Shown: positions 1 to 7,729, numbered from the stretch's first letter. The stretch is 64,000 bases of DNA from an uncultured Eubacteriales bacterium (GCA_900544405.1 UQVA01000008.1:9586-73585); one strand, 5' to 3'. The notes: generated by a model not told the origin, from the sequence alone. Translations and numbers: made by a program.

Positions 1-633
1 GTCCGTAATGTACTGGTGAAAGGACGTGTGGAGATTTTCCTGAAAAATATGGCAGATATGATATTTGCTCAGGTACAGCGCCGTGGAAGCCGTTTCCAGA
101 GTGATCGGCTCGGTGTAATTGGTGTCGCAGTAGAGCAGCAGCCGCTGGATGGTGGTGCTCAGGGGGTCCGCCTGGAAGGGTTCCAGGGTCAGTGCCGACA
201 GCACAATGCCCATCAGGGCCATGGCGTAGCCCCGCATCTGCCCCTGACGGAACACGTCCTCCCCGATGCCCTCCTCGCTGAGGGAGAGCATCCGTTCCAG
301 CAGCGGCACCACCAGTCCGGCAGGGGGCGTGACCACCGGGCAAAGGGGCAGCTGCTGGAAAAAGGCGGCGTGAAACTCCGGAAACTCATCCGGGGAGCAG
401 AGCAGGAGAATGTTGTCGTTTTCCGTGTCGTTGGTGTAAAAATGAGCCTGATTAGGGAACACCAGCGCCAGGGCCCCCGCCGTGACCGGGTACTCCTTTC
501 CCTGCACATGGACCGTGGCCTGACCGCTGAGCATATAGGCCAGTTCCAATTCCCGGTGGATATTGGGCCGGGAGCCGATGTTATGCCTGCGCCGGATGGA
601 ATAGGTCTTGGCGGGCCGTTTCTCGAATCGCAT
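1..633 (-). CDS. AraC-family transcriptional regulator (C-terminus cut by window edge)
   Basis: Reading the minus strand from the ATG at 633 gives an open frame of 211 codons that runs off the window start. The first ~130 residues look like a cupin-type sensing domain (RELELAYMLSGQATV, then FPNQAHFYTN). The C-terminal part (ITLETASTALYLSKYHICHIF) is the first helix-turn-helix of an AraC/XylS DNA-binding domain; the second HTH lies outside the window. A GGAGG stands 7-8 nt before the ATG. The gene is divergent from the GH13 gene and shares overlapping promoters with it, so it probably controls that gene and perhaps itself. The inducer is unknown but likely a sugar. Confidence 0.85.
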   Translation of the reverse strand, partial: MRFEKRPAKTYSIRRRHNIGSRPNIHRELELAYMLSGQATVHVQGKEYPVTAGALALVFPNQAHFYTNDTENDNILLLCSPDEFPEFHAAFFQQLPLCPVVTPPAGLVVPLLERMLSLSEEGIGEDVFRQGQMRGYAMALMGIVLSALTLEPFQADPLSTTIQRLLLYCDTNYTEPITLETASTALYLSKYHICHIFQENLHTSFHQYITD

Positions 634-681
634 ATCGTTCCTCCATACCGCAATTTTTGTCTGGATTTCCTGTACAAAGTT

Positions 682-718
682 ACTTGCAGTATAGCACAGG
701 GATTTGTATAATGCAAGT
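682..718. promoter_or_regulatory. Overlapping divergent promoters with a 7-bp inverted repeat
   Basis: Plus strand: TTGCAG (684-689), 17 bp spacer, TATAAT (707-712), for the GH13 gene. Minus strand: TTGCAT (716-711), 17 bp spacer, TATACT (693-688), for the AraC gene. The arms ACTTGCA (682-688) and TGCAAGT (712-718) form a perfect inverted repeat with a centre-to-centre distance of 30 bp, and each arm contains one -35 box. The two promoters cannot be occupied by polymerase together, and a dimeric regulator on the arms would block both. Sequence match only. Confidence 0.7.
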
Positions 719-756
719 AGCGAAATCAAAGAAATATCCACAATGGAGGAACGTAT

Positions 757-2340
757 ATGAGCGCTTGGCTGTCCAACGCCGTTTTCTATCAGATTTACCC
801 ACAGAGCTTCCGGGATTCCAACGCCGACGGCATCGGAGACCTGCCTGGGATACTGGAAAAGCTGGAATATATCCAAAAATTGGGTTGTAACGCCATTTGG
901 ATCAACCCCTGCTTCGATTCACCCTTCCAGGATGCAGGCTACGACATTGCGGATTACTACACCGTGGCCCCCCGCTACGGCAACAACACGGACCTGCGCC
1001 ATATTTTCCAGGCGGCCCACCGGCTGGGAATGCACGTCATTCTGGACCTGGTCCCCGGCCACACCTCGGACCGGCACCCCTGGTTTTTGGAGTCCATTCA
1101 AGGACCCGACAACAAATTTGCCAAACGATATGTCTGGACCGACAACCGCTCCCAGTGCTTCGACCTGAAGCGCCCCGGCGGAGATCAGTCCTCCAACATC
1201 CGGGCCTACATCCTGGGCGTGGGGGCCAGAGACGGCCTGTGCGCCGTGAATTACTACACCTGCCAGCCCTGCCTGAACTACGGCTTTGAAAAAATCACCG
1301 ACACCTATCAGTCCGGCACGGAGTCCCCGGAGGCCATCGCCACCCGAGAGGCCATCATGGACGTCATGCGCTTCTGGCTGCGGATGGGCTGCGACGGTTT
1401 CCGGGTGGATATGGCCGGAACGCTGGTGAAAAACGACCCGGAGGGGCAGGGCAATGTGCGCCTGTGGCGGCATTTCCGGGACTTCCTGGACCGGGAATTC
1501 CCCGATGCCGTGATGATCTCCGAATGGGGCCGCCCGGAGCTTTCCCTGCTGGCTGGCTTCCACATGGATTTTCTCCTGCACAACGGGCCGTCCCATTACA
1601 TGGAACTGTTCCGCACAGAGCATCCGTTCTTCTCCCGGGAAGGAAGGGGAGACGTGTCGGAATTTGTTCGCACCCACGAAACCAATGCCGCTCTCACCGC
1701 CGGAAAGGGGCTGATTTGCATTCCCTCCGGCAACCATGATATGTCCCGATTGGGTGGGATGCTGGACCAGGAGGAAATGAAAATTGCCTTTGCCTTCCTG
1801 CTGTCCATGCCCGGCGCCCCGTTCCTTTACTACGGGGACGAGATCGGGATGCGCTGGATTGACGGCCTCCCCTCCAAGGAGGGCAGCTGTTCCTACCGGG
1901 CCGGGTCCCGGACGCCCATGCAGTGGGCCGATGATCTGAACGACGGGTTCTCCGATGCCCGTCCGGACCGGCTCTATCTGCCCCTGGACCCGACCCCGGC
2001 CCACCCCACAGCGGAGGCCCAGATGGCCGCCCCCAATTCCCTTTGGCAGGAGGTCCACCGGCTCATTGCCCTGCGGCAAAGCTGCGAGGCCCTGCAATCC
2101 GAGGCCCCCGTTGCGTTCCTGTACGCCGAGCCGAACCGTTACCCTCTGGTCTACGAGCGTACCGGCAAGACCGGCCGGGTGCTGGTGGTCTGCAATCCCG
2201 GCAGGGAAACCCAGACCTGTCCCCTGGACCGGGCGGCCCTGGGAACGGAGATTTACCGCCACGGCCAGTCGGCCACCCTGGAACAGGGCCTGCTGACCGC
2301 TCCCGGCGAGAGCATTTCCTTCTTCTACTGCGAAAACTGA
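757..2340 (+). CDS. GH13 alpha-amylase-family glycosidase (alpha-glucosidase-like)
   Basis: 527-residue glycoside hydrolase of family 13, with no signal peptide and so probably cytoplasmic. The (beta/alpha)8 barrel motifs are visible: nucleophile D218 in GFRVDMAG, acid/base E256 in MISEWG, and D328 in SGNHDMSR. Conserved region I reads DLVPGHTSD (97-105) where most GH13 enzymes have an N before the His. The size and early QIYPQSF/GDLPGI motifs fit oligosaccharide-acting GH13 enzymes (oligo-1,6-glucosidase, alpha-glucosidase or related phosphorylases) better than secreted amylases. Exact substrate cannot be called. TGGAGGA lies 6 nt before the ATG. It is followed by a sugar-binding lipoprotein, suggesting a small oligosaccharide-use unit under the divergent AraC regulator. 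Confidence 0.88.
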   Translation: MSAWLSNAVFYQIYPQSFRDSNADGIGDLPGILEKLEYIQKLGCNAIWINPCFDSPFQDAGYDIADYYTVAPRYGNNTDLRHIFQAAHRLGMHVILDLVPGHTSDRHPWFLESIQGPDNKFAKRYVWTDNRSQCFDLKRPGGDQSSNIRAYILGVGARDGLCAVNYYTCQPCLNYGFEKITDTYQSGTESPEAIATREAIMDVMRFWLRMGCDGFRVDMAGTLVKNDPEGQGNVRLWRHFRDFLDREFPDAVMISEWGRPELSLLAGFHMDFLLHNGPSHYMELFRTEHPFFSREGRGDVSEFVRTHETNAALTAGKGLICIPSGNHDMSRLGGMLDQEEMKIAFAFLLSMPGAPFLYYGDEIGMRWIDGLPSKEGSCSYRAGSRTPMQWADDLNDGFSDARPDRLYLPLDPTPAHPTAEAQMAAPNSLWQEVHRLIALRQSCEALQSEAPVAFLYAEPNRYPLVYERTGKTGRVLVVCNPGRETQTCPLDRAALGTEIYRHGQSATLEQGLLTAPGESISFFYCEN

Positions 2341-2348
2341 AAATTCTT

Positions 2349-2374
2349 CCGGCGGGGAGACCCGTCTCCGCCGG
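2349..2374 (+). terminator. GC-rich stem-loop after the GH13 gene
   Basis: CCGGCGGGGAGAC pairs with GTCTCCGCCGG 9 nt after the stop codon. No clear T-run follows, so it may be a weak terminator or an mRNA-stabilising hairpin. Confidence 0.45.
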
Positions 2375-2415
2375 AGTATTCGGTAAATACTTTTCTAACG
2401 TATTATTTCAGTAAA

Positions 2416-2434
2416 TTACAGGCATGACCTGTAA
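2416..2434. promoter_or_regulatory. Perfect 7-bp inverted repeat upstream of binding-protein gene (operator candidate)
   Basis: TTACAGG, 5-nt spacer, CCTGTAA, ending 23 nt before the start codon of the solute-binding protein. It fits an operator for a dimeric repressor or a small RNA hairpin. It is not related to the interspersed repeats. Confidence 0.45.
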
Positions 2435-2457
2435 AATTTAGATTGGAGGAACCCCGA

Positions 2458-3507
2458 ATGAAAAAGACACTTGCGCTGGTATTGGCCATCCTGATGGCCC
2501 TGTCCCTGCTGTCCGCCTGCTCCAAGGCCCCTGCGGACACCACGAACCCCAGCACCACGGAAGCTACCAAACCTGCGGACACCAAGCCCGCCGACACCAC
2601 CCCTGCCGCTACCGAGCCTGCGGCCACGAAGCCGGAGAAAACCGGCGTTTCCACCGATTGGATCCTGGAAAAAGACACCAATATGTCCGGAAAAGTGAAC
2701 TTCTGGATCCCCTTCAAGGGCCCGGCCGGCATGGATGCCATGATCGCCGACTTCAACAAGACCTATCCCAACATTGAAGTTACCCTGAACACTTACAGCA
2801 ACAACTCCGACGGCAACCTGGCCGTGAACACCGCCATCATGGGCGGCGAGGTGGACGTTCTGGCATCTTTTGGCCTGAACAATACCTACAAGCGCTGGGA
2901 AAACGGCCTGTTCCTGGACCTGACCGACAAGTGCGAGGCCGATGGCATCGACCTGCTGGAACAGTGGGCCTTCGACTGCTACAAGTACGACGGCCGCATC
3001 TACACCTTCCCCTGCGGCGGCCTTTCTACCTACATTGCCATCAACATGACCGCCTGGAACGAGGCTGGTCTGGGCGAACTGCCCACGGAATGGACCTGGG
3101 ACGAGTATCTGGCGGCCTGCGAGAAGATGACCAAGGTGGCTGCTGACGGCACCATAGAGGTCTACGGCGGCTCCGACGGCGGTTCCATCAACTTCTTCCT
3201 GTATCCCTACCTGCAGCAGACCGGCGGCGATATGTACTACACTGCCGACGGCAAGGCATCCTACGATGATGCCCGTGTGGTCTCCTCCTTCCAGCGGGAG
3301 CTGAAGGCCGAGCTGGAGGACAAGATCTGGTTCCCGAAGGCTACCTATCGGGCGGACAACATCCAGACCCAGATGACCTTCTGCCAGTACCAGACAGCTT
3401 CCACTGTCACCAACAACATCACCCGGTTCCTGCACGACACCACCAATTACCCGGGCGTGAACTGGATCACCGGTTTTGCCCCCTATCCCGTGGAGGAAAA
3501 GGGCTAG
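2458..3507 (+). CDS. Family 1 extracellular sugar-binding lipoprotein, N-terminal part, truncated by in-frame TAG
   Basis: Substrate-binding protein of a CUT1-type carbohydrate ABC transporter. An ATG at 2458 with GGAGGA 7 nt upstream starts a lipoprotein signal (MKKTLALVL...LLSAC), followed by a Pro/Thr/Ala-rich linker of repeated PADT/PAAT units and the binding domain. The frame stops at TAG (3505-3507). The paralogue at 13207 has GAG at the matching place (EKG-E-TNYM here reads EKG-stop-TNYM), and the same frame continues to 3921. One G-to-T change thus removes the last ~140 residues. No permease genes lie beside it. TAG ends other genes here (for example murI), so recoding is unlikely; a true nonsense mutation or a base-call error are the options. 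Confidence 0.85.
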   Translation: MKKTLALVLAILMALSLLSACSKAPADTTNPSTTEATKPADTKPADTTPAATEPAATKPEKTGVSTDWILEKDTNMSGKVNFWIPFKGPAGMDAMIADFNKTYPNIEVTLNTYSNNSDGNLAVNTAIMGGEVDVLASFGLNNTYKRWENGLFLDLTDKCEADGIDLLEQWAFDCYKYDGRIYTFPCGGLSTYIAINMTAWNEAGLGELPTEWTWDEYLAACEKMTKVAADGTIEVYGGSDGGSINFFLYPYLQQTGGDMYYTADGKASYDDARVVSSFQRELKAELEDKIWFPKATYRADNIQTQMTFCQYQTASTVTNNITRFLHDTTNYPGVNWITGFAPYPVEEKG

Positions 3508-3921
3508 ACCAACTATATGTCCGGTGTGTCCCCCTTCTCCCATGCGGGCATTGCCCTGAATTGCCAGGATGAGGATGCCGCCTGGGCCTTCCTGAAATGG
3601 TATTCCACCTACGGCGTGAAGTACCTGGTGGCCGCCGGTCATCAGCCCATGTGGAAGGGCACCGAGGTCGGCTCTGCGCTGGACATCATCTACGGCTCCG
3701 AGGACGAGGCCAAGAAGTGGATCGACGTGGACTCCTACAACCGGGTCGTGGGCCGCACGGACCTGCCCGCCTACGCTGAGACCACCCTGACTGCCTACAC
3801 CGACGTGGCTGCCGCTCTGAATGAGCAGGCCCTGCGGGCGCTGAACGGAGAAATTTCCGCCGAGGAGGCCATGAAGGAATCTGCCGCCGTGGCCAACGCC
3901 GCCATTGCAAGTGCGGGTTAA
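3508..3921 (+). pseudogene. C-terminal remainder of the sugar-binding protein
   Basis: Same reading frame as the preceding gene, without any shift. It encodes TNYMSGVSPFSHAG, then DEDAAWAFLKWYSTYG, matching the C-terminal third of the paralogue at 13207-14643 throughout. An internal ATG at 3517 exists but has no ribosome binding site, so separate translation is unlikely. The intact original gene would span 2458-3921 (487 residues). Confidence 0.8.
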
Positions 3922-3951
3922 GTAAGAAATTTGGATGCGTAAGTAAAAAGC

Positions 3952-3988
3952 CGTCCCCGGTGGAATTTCCCACCGGGGACGAGTTTTT
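3952..3988 (+). terminator. Rho-independent terminator after the binding-protein gene
   Basis: Perfect 12-bp stem CGTCCCCGGTGG / CCACCGGGGACG with a short A/T-rich loop, then AGTTTTT. Confidence 0.85.
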
Positions 3989-4405
3989 GCCGTGTGACAA
4001 CACGATTCCAATATGCGGAGCGGGATGCGCCTCCGGCGGGGCATTGTAGGGGCGGCGGCACGCCCCGCCCGCTTTCCTGCGATGATTGGGTGGTAAAAAC
4101 AATGTGGGGGCTGCCGGGACAGAGAAAAGCCTCCCCTGTGTAGGGGGAGCCATTGCCTCGCCATTAGATTTTACCGCTCCTCATCCGTCTCGGCTAATGC
4201 CGAGCCACTTAGTAGAGGTATGACTGCCACCGGCAGTCATGAATATTTCTATTCGCTGCGCGGGGCACAACCCCCAAGGGAAGGCTCTTCTCTGTCCCGG
4301 CGGGCTTTTTCGTCGATTCTTACCGCTCAATATTCGCTACCTGGCGGGCGAGGCGTGCCTCGCCCGCCAGGTCAGAACCGTCACTGCCTGCCACTCAGAT
4401 ACATA
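3989..4405. repeat. Intergenic stretch of repeat fragments
   Basis: No gene is seen. The stretch holds degraded pieces of the interspersed families: GTAGGGGCG-type short palindromes near 4046-4075 and 4345-4375, a family A outer-arm fragment (CTCCCCTGTGTAGGGGGAG) near 4130-4150, a family B-like hairpin GTCTCGGC/GCCGAG near 4185-4205, and a family D copy at 4212-4285. Confidence 0.6.
4212..4285 (+). repeat. Family D repeat, copy 1
   Basis: Begins GTAGAGGTATGACTGCC, has a hairpin ATGACTGCC/GGCAGTCAT, and continues with TTTCTATTCGCTGCGCGGGG and CACAACCCCC. A nearly identical copy lies at 9927-10001. Confidence 0.7.
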
Positions 4406-5419
4406 TTACAGTTTCACGCCGATGTCCCGGATCTGCTTCAGCAAGCCCACATGGGGGCGGCCCTCGTCGGGCAGCTGGGGGAAATCGTAAGCCGCATAAT
4501 TATTGCCCTCGATGATGGCCGGGCCGTCGGGGGTAATGCACACGTCCCAGCCGATATACTTCACCTGGGGCACCACCAGCGCCGCCTTTTTCACCAGCTC
4601 CTGGGCTTCCCGATAGTAAGGCACATGGAACCCCTCGAACCGGACCCCGGTCATGGGATGGACGTCCACGGTGTACGTCTCGGAGGTATGGCCCGGTCCC
4701 GTGACCACGCCGGTCTCCAGATCAAAATGGCAGGCAAAGCCGCCGTTTTCCAGATTGTCCACGAATTTTCCGTGGTTTCCGGTTTTCAGCACGGCGTAAA
4801 GCACATGGGGGACCCCCTCGTGGACCAGCGTCACCATCCGGAAACAGTTGATGGAATAGGGATACAGGCGGCTCATCTCCGGGTGCTGGACGATCACATC
4901 CTCGGTGACGCCGAAGTTGTGGGCGGGGTCGAGAATATAGTCGCAGGCGGCGTCGATGCTGTCGAAATCCGCCATTTGCAGCTTCTCGATGCCCTTGCCG
5001 CACTCGCCCTCGGAGGGCTTGCAGATGACCTGCGTCCGCTTGGACAGGAAATCGTACAGCTCCTGCCGGGTGCATTCGCTCAGGTCCAGGAATTCCCGGT
5101 GCAGGAAGTCTTTGAACACATGATAAAACTCGTTTTTGTGGTCAAACAGGTTCGTATAAGCCGGGTCGTTCATCATTTTGTGCAGCTTCCGGTTCTTCAT
5201 CCGGGTCATGTAGGTGGCCCGTTCCGAAGCCGTCATGTCGTAAAAGGCAAAGATCATGTAGTCATAATAACCGGCACCGTATTTTGCGGCGCAGCCCAGC
5301 ATATCGAAGAAAATGGCCGCCTTGGGCTTGCCGCAGCGTTCATGGACCGTGTCGATGCAGTGGTTCATTTTTTCCAGCCGCATCCCCCGTAGCACCCGGG
5401 TCAGATAGGAAAGTTCCAT
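4406..5419 (-). CDS. Sugar-transfer-associated type ATP-grasp protein
   Basis: 337-residue protein of the ATP-grasp superfamily, resembling the ATPgrasp_ST family found with sugar-nucleotide and exopolysaccharide genes. Recognisable parts are VICKPSEGECGKGIEKL (ATP-binding loop), the central YSINCFRMVTL strand and the C-terminal YIGWDVCITPDGPAIIEGN, where the final E and N are the usual Mg/ATP ligands. The start at 5419 was chosen because GGGAGA precedes it and a promoter sits upstream; the frame stays open further upstream but without a start signal. No polysaccharide genes are near. The carboxylate and amine substrates are unknown. Confidence 0.8.
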   Translation of the reverse strand: MELSYLTRVLRGMRLEKMNHCIDTVHERCGKPKAAIFFDMLGCAAKYGAGYYDYMIFAFYDMTASERATYMTRMKNRKLHKMMNDPAYTNLFDHKNEFYHVFKDFLHREFLDLSECTRQELYDFLSKRTQVICKPSEGECGKGIEKLQMADFDSIDAACDYILDPAHNFGVTEDVIVQHPEMSRLYPYSINCFRMVTLVHEGVPHVLYAVLKTGNHGKFVDNLENGGFACHFDLETGVVTGPGHTSETYTVDVHPMTGVRFEGFHVPYYREAQELVKKAALVVPQVKYIGWDVCITPDGPAIIEGNNYAAYDFPQLPDEGRPHVGLLKQIRDIGVKL

Positions 5420-5453
5420 AGAAGTGTCTCTCCCTTTCGCAAATTTCCCCGTC

Positions 5454-5482
5454 ATTATACGTCCCGGAGGCGGGAAAGTCAA
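5454..5482 (-). promoter_or_regulatory. Sigma-A promoter of the ATP-grasp gene
   Basis: On the minus strand, TTGACT (5482-5477), 17 bp spacer, TATAAT (5459-5454), about 35 bp before the start codon. Confidence 0.75.
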
Positions 5483-5544
5483 TGCTTTTCGGGAATAAGC
5501 CGGGTTTTCCAGGGTAAAATACTCCAAAAAAGGAGGCTTTCCCC

Positions 5545-6222
5545 ATGATTTTATCTTATTTGCGGACCATCGTGCTGTATCTGGTGCTGATTCTGGCGGT
5601 GCGGGTGATGGGCAAGCGGCAAATTGGCGAAATGGAACCGGCGGAATTTGTCGTGACCATGCTGGTGGCCAATCTGGCGGCCATCCCCATGCAGGACGGG
5701 GGCATTCCCCTGCTCACGGGGCTGATCCCCATTCTCACGGTGCTGGGAGTGGAATTGGTGCTGTCCGCCGGGGCGGTGCTGAGCATCCGGGTCCGGCGGA
5801 TTTTGTGCGGAAAACCGGTGATTCTAATGGAAAACGGGAATTTTCTTCCGGAAAATCTCAAAAGCACCCGCATTACGCTGGACGAACTGACGGGCCTTCT
5901 CCGGCAGAAAGGTATTCTCGATCCCCGGACGGTCCAGTATGCCATCCTGGAAACCAACGGGGAATTGTCCGTGTTTCCCTTCCCGGCCAACGCCCCGGCC
6001 AGCGCCAAGGATGCCGGCGTTCAGGCCAAGGAAGCGTATCTGCCGGTGACGGTCGTGTCCGACGGGAAAATTCTTACGAAAAATCTGGAAAAGGCCGGAA
6101 AGAACGAAAAATGGCTGAAAAATGTCCTTTCCGGGTTGAAAACCGATGTAAAAAAGACGCTGCTTCTGACTGTGGACCCGAAAGATAATCTGATTTTTTA
6201 CCCGAAGGGAGGCCGAAAATGA
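5545..6222 (+). CDS. DUF421 membrane protein (YetF family)
   Basis: 225 residues. Three N-terminal membrane segments (starting MILSYLRTIVLYLVLIL) are followed by a soluble domain with the family motifs VRVMGKRQIGEMEPAEFV and RITLDELTGLLRQKGI. The family is widespread in Firmicutes; members have been linked to spore membranes and germination, but no enzymatic role is established. An AAAAGGAGG precedes the start. The stop overlaps the start of the next gene by 4 nt, so the two are translationally coupled. Confidence 0.88.
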   Translation: MILSYLRTIVLYLVLILAVRVMGKRQIGEMEPAEFVVTMLVANLAAIPMQDGGIPLLTGLIPILTVLGVELVLSAGAVLSIRVRRILCGKPVILMENGNFLPENLKSTRITLDELTGLLRQKGILDPRTVQYAILETNGELSVFPFPANAPASAKDAGVQAKEAYLPVTVVSDGKILTKNLEKAGKNEKWLKNVLSGLKTDVKKTLLLTVDPKDNLIFYPKGGRK

Positions 6223-6548
6223 AGCGGCTGTGGGTAGGAATCATCCTTTTGCTGATCCTGCTGGCGGGGACGATGGCCGTCACCGTGGCCATGGACCGCA
6301 TTTATGCGCCCATGGTGGAAGCCCTGGAAGCGGGGGATCTGGAGAAAGCGGAGGAGCGTTATGGGCGCTGGCGGGATCTGACGGCGGCCTTTGCGGACCA
6401 TGGACCCATGGAGGAAATGGACAGCCTATTTGCAAGGGCGGAGGTTTGCGGGGACGAGCAGGAGCGCAAGGCCCTCTGCGCCGAGCTGGCCCAACGTGCC
6501 CGGGCCATGTCCAATGCCCACAGCCCCACCTGGTGGAATTTGCTGTGA
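6219..6548 (+). CDS. DUF4363 family protein
   Basis: 109-residue protein with one N-terminal membrane anchor (WVGIILLLILLAGTMAVTV) and a helical extracytoplasmic part rich in E, R and A. Matches the small DUF4363 family in length and in the WRDLTAAFADHGPMEEMD region. It overlaps the DUF421 gene by 4 nt (ATGA); these two families commonly pair in spore-forming Firmicutes. Function unknown. Confidence 0.75.
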   Translation: MKRLWVGIILLLILLAGTMAVTVAMDRIYAPMVEALEAGDLEKAEERYGRWRDLTAAFADHGPMEEMDSLFARAEVCGDEQERKALCAELAQRARAMSNAHSPTWWNLL

Positions 6549-6604
6549 ATGGCTCCCGGAGAGGTTTTGTTGGAGCGGAAGGGGCTTGGACGAAGCACAG
6601 TCTC

Positions 6605-6659
6605 TTGGCCCCCTCCCAGAGGGGCTGGCTGGCCATCAGGCCAGACTGGGGGAGTGTGC
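6605..6659 (+). repeat. Family C repeat arm
   Basis: Outer arm TTGGCCCCCTCCCAGAGGGG, inner hairpin built on CTGGC..GCCAG, and end ACTGGGGGAGTGT. Other copies at 26016, 50419 and 63816. Confidence 0.7.
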
Positions 6660-6696
6660 TTACCTAAGAGGTAGAGGCTTGCCCACTTTGAGTAAA

Positions 6697-6858
6697 GGCT
6701 CCCCTGTGTAGGGGGAGCTGTCACGGCAACGCCGTGACTGAGGGGGTGAACGCTATCGACACGGTGAAAGCCATCGTTCGATAGTCTCCTACAAGAACCA
6801 ACCGTACACCCCCTCCGTCACCTTCGGTGACACCTCCCCCCTACACGCCGGGAGGCTA
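6697..6858. repeat. Family A composite palindromic repeat, copy 1
   Basis: Left arm GGCTCCCCTGTGTAGGGGGA, inner hairpin GTCACGGC/GCCGTGAC, then TGAGGGGGTG. The centre contains a CTATCGA...TCGATAG hairpin. The inverted right arm starts ACCCCCTCCG and has an inner hairpin GTCACC/GGTGAC. Confidence 0.85.
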
Positions 6859-6892
6859 AGCCCTGCCGGGAGCCGCTGCGGTAAATCTATTT

Positions 6893-6921
6893 TTGACATT
6901 TTTCCTCATCTCGTCTATAAT
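6893..6921 (+). promoter_or_regulatory. Consensus sigma-A promoter of larEBC
   Basis: TTGACA (6893-6898), 17 bp spacer, TATAAT (6916-6921): perfect match to consensus, about 60 nt before larE. Confidence 0.85.
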
Positions 6922-6982
6922 GAATCCCAAGGGCGCGCTGCCCTTGCATTTCGTGATCCCCACCCAACAGGAGTTGAATCTT

Positions 6983-7729
6983 ATGACCCTTACCGAATTT
7001 TTTCATGAACATCCGAAGGTTGCCCTGGGATTTTCCGGGGGCGTGGACTCGTCCTTCCTGCTCTGGGCGGGACGGCAGGCCGGGGCGGACATCCACCCCT
7101 ACTATATCAAGACCGCCTTTCAGCCGGAATTTGAGTATCAGGATGCCCTGCGGCTTTGCCGGGAGCTGGGCGCAGACCTGACCGTGCTGGAATTGGATGC
7201 CCTGGCGGATCCCCAGGTCACGGCGAACCCCGCCAACCGGTGCTATTTCTGCAAGGTGGGCCTGTTTGGCACTCTGTCCCGGCGGGCTTTGGCCGACGGC
7301 TACACGGTTCTTTTGGACGGTACCAACGCCTCCGATGACGCCGGGGACCGGCCCGGCATGAAGGCCTTGCAGGAATTGCAGGTGCTTTCGCCCCTGCGGC
7401 TGTGTGGCCTGACCAAGGCGGAGATTCGCCGCCAGTCCAGAGAAGCGGGCCTTTTCACCTGGGACAAGCCCGCTTATGCCTGCCTGGCCACCCGCATCCC
7501 AACCGGGGAAGAAATTACCCTGGAAAAGCTGCAGGATACGGAAAAAGCGGAAGGGTATCTGTTTTCCTTGGGATTTTCCGACTTCCGGGTGCGGCAATTG
7601 GGGAATTCCGCCCGTATTCAGCTTCCGGAGGACCAAATTCCCAATTTGATGGCCCACCGGAGGGAAATCCTCACGGAGCTGAAAAAATACTATAAAAACG
7701 TCCTTCTGGACCTGGAGGTGCGGCCATGA
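6983..7729 (+). CDS. larE: LarE, sulfur transferase of nickel-pincer cofactor synthesis
   Basis: 248-residue PP-loop ATPase. LarE activates the carboxylates of the LarB product with ATP and inserts sulfur to give the dithio-nicotinate of the nickel-pincer nucleotide. The ATP loop SGGVDSS is at residues 18-24. Cys87 and Cys90 (RCYFCK) and Cys167 (YACLATR) form the three-cysteine set of LarE types that carry an iron-sulfur cluster, rather than the single sacrificial cysteine of the Lactiplantibacillus enzyme; that reading is inferred from family knowledge. ACAGGAG lies upstream of the ATG at 6983, and the promoter ends at 6921, which excludes earlier starts. First gene of a three-gene overlapping operon. 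Confidence 0.92.
   Translation: MTLTEFFHEHPKVALGFSGGVDSSFLLWAGRQAGADIHPYYIKTAFQPEFEYQDALRLCRELGADLTVLELDALADPQVTANPANRCYFCKVGLFGTLSRRALADGYTVLLDGTNASDDAGDRPGMKALQELQVLSPLRLCGLTKAEIRRQSREAGLFTWDKPAYACLATRIPTGEEITLEKLQDTEKAEGYLFSLGFSDFRVRQLGNSARIQLPEDQIPNLMAHRREILTELKKYYKNVLLDLEVRP

Larger units (their letters stand above)
6549..6892. other. Intergenic stretch made of repeats
   Basis: No gene. It contains one family C arm (6605-6659) and a complete family A element (6697-6858), listed separately. A short piece near 6660-6675 (TTACCTAAGAGGTA) recurs in reverse near 13100-13115. Confidence 0.7.

Noticed and set aside
213..716. Minus-strand frame of 167 codons at the left edge
   Set aside because: Wrong frame; the true gene there is the AraC regulator read from 633, which is open to the window edge.
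3505..3507. TAG as a sense codon or pyrrolysine site
   Set aside because: TAG terminates murI and the phosphopantetheinyl transferase in normal positions, and the paralogue has a plain GAG.
2416..4164. Minus-strand frame of 582 codons over the binding-protein gene
   Set aside because: Antisense of a clear lipoprotein gene; low-complexity translation.
6697..6858. CRISPR array
   Set aside because: Repeats are palindromic, irregularly spaced and inverted, with no uniform spacers and no cas genes.
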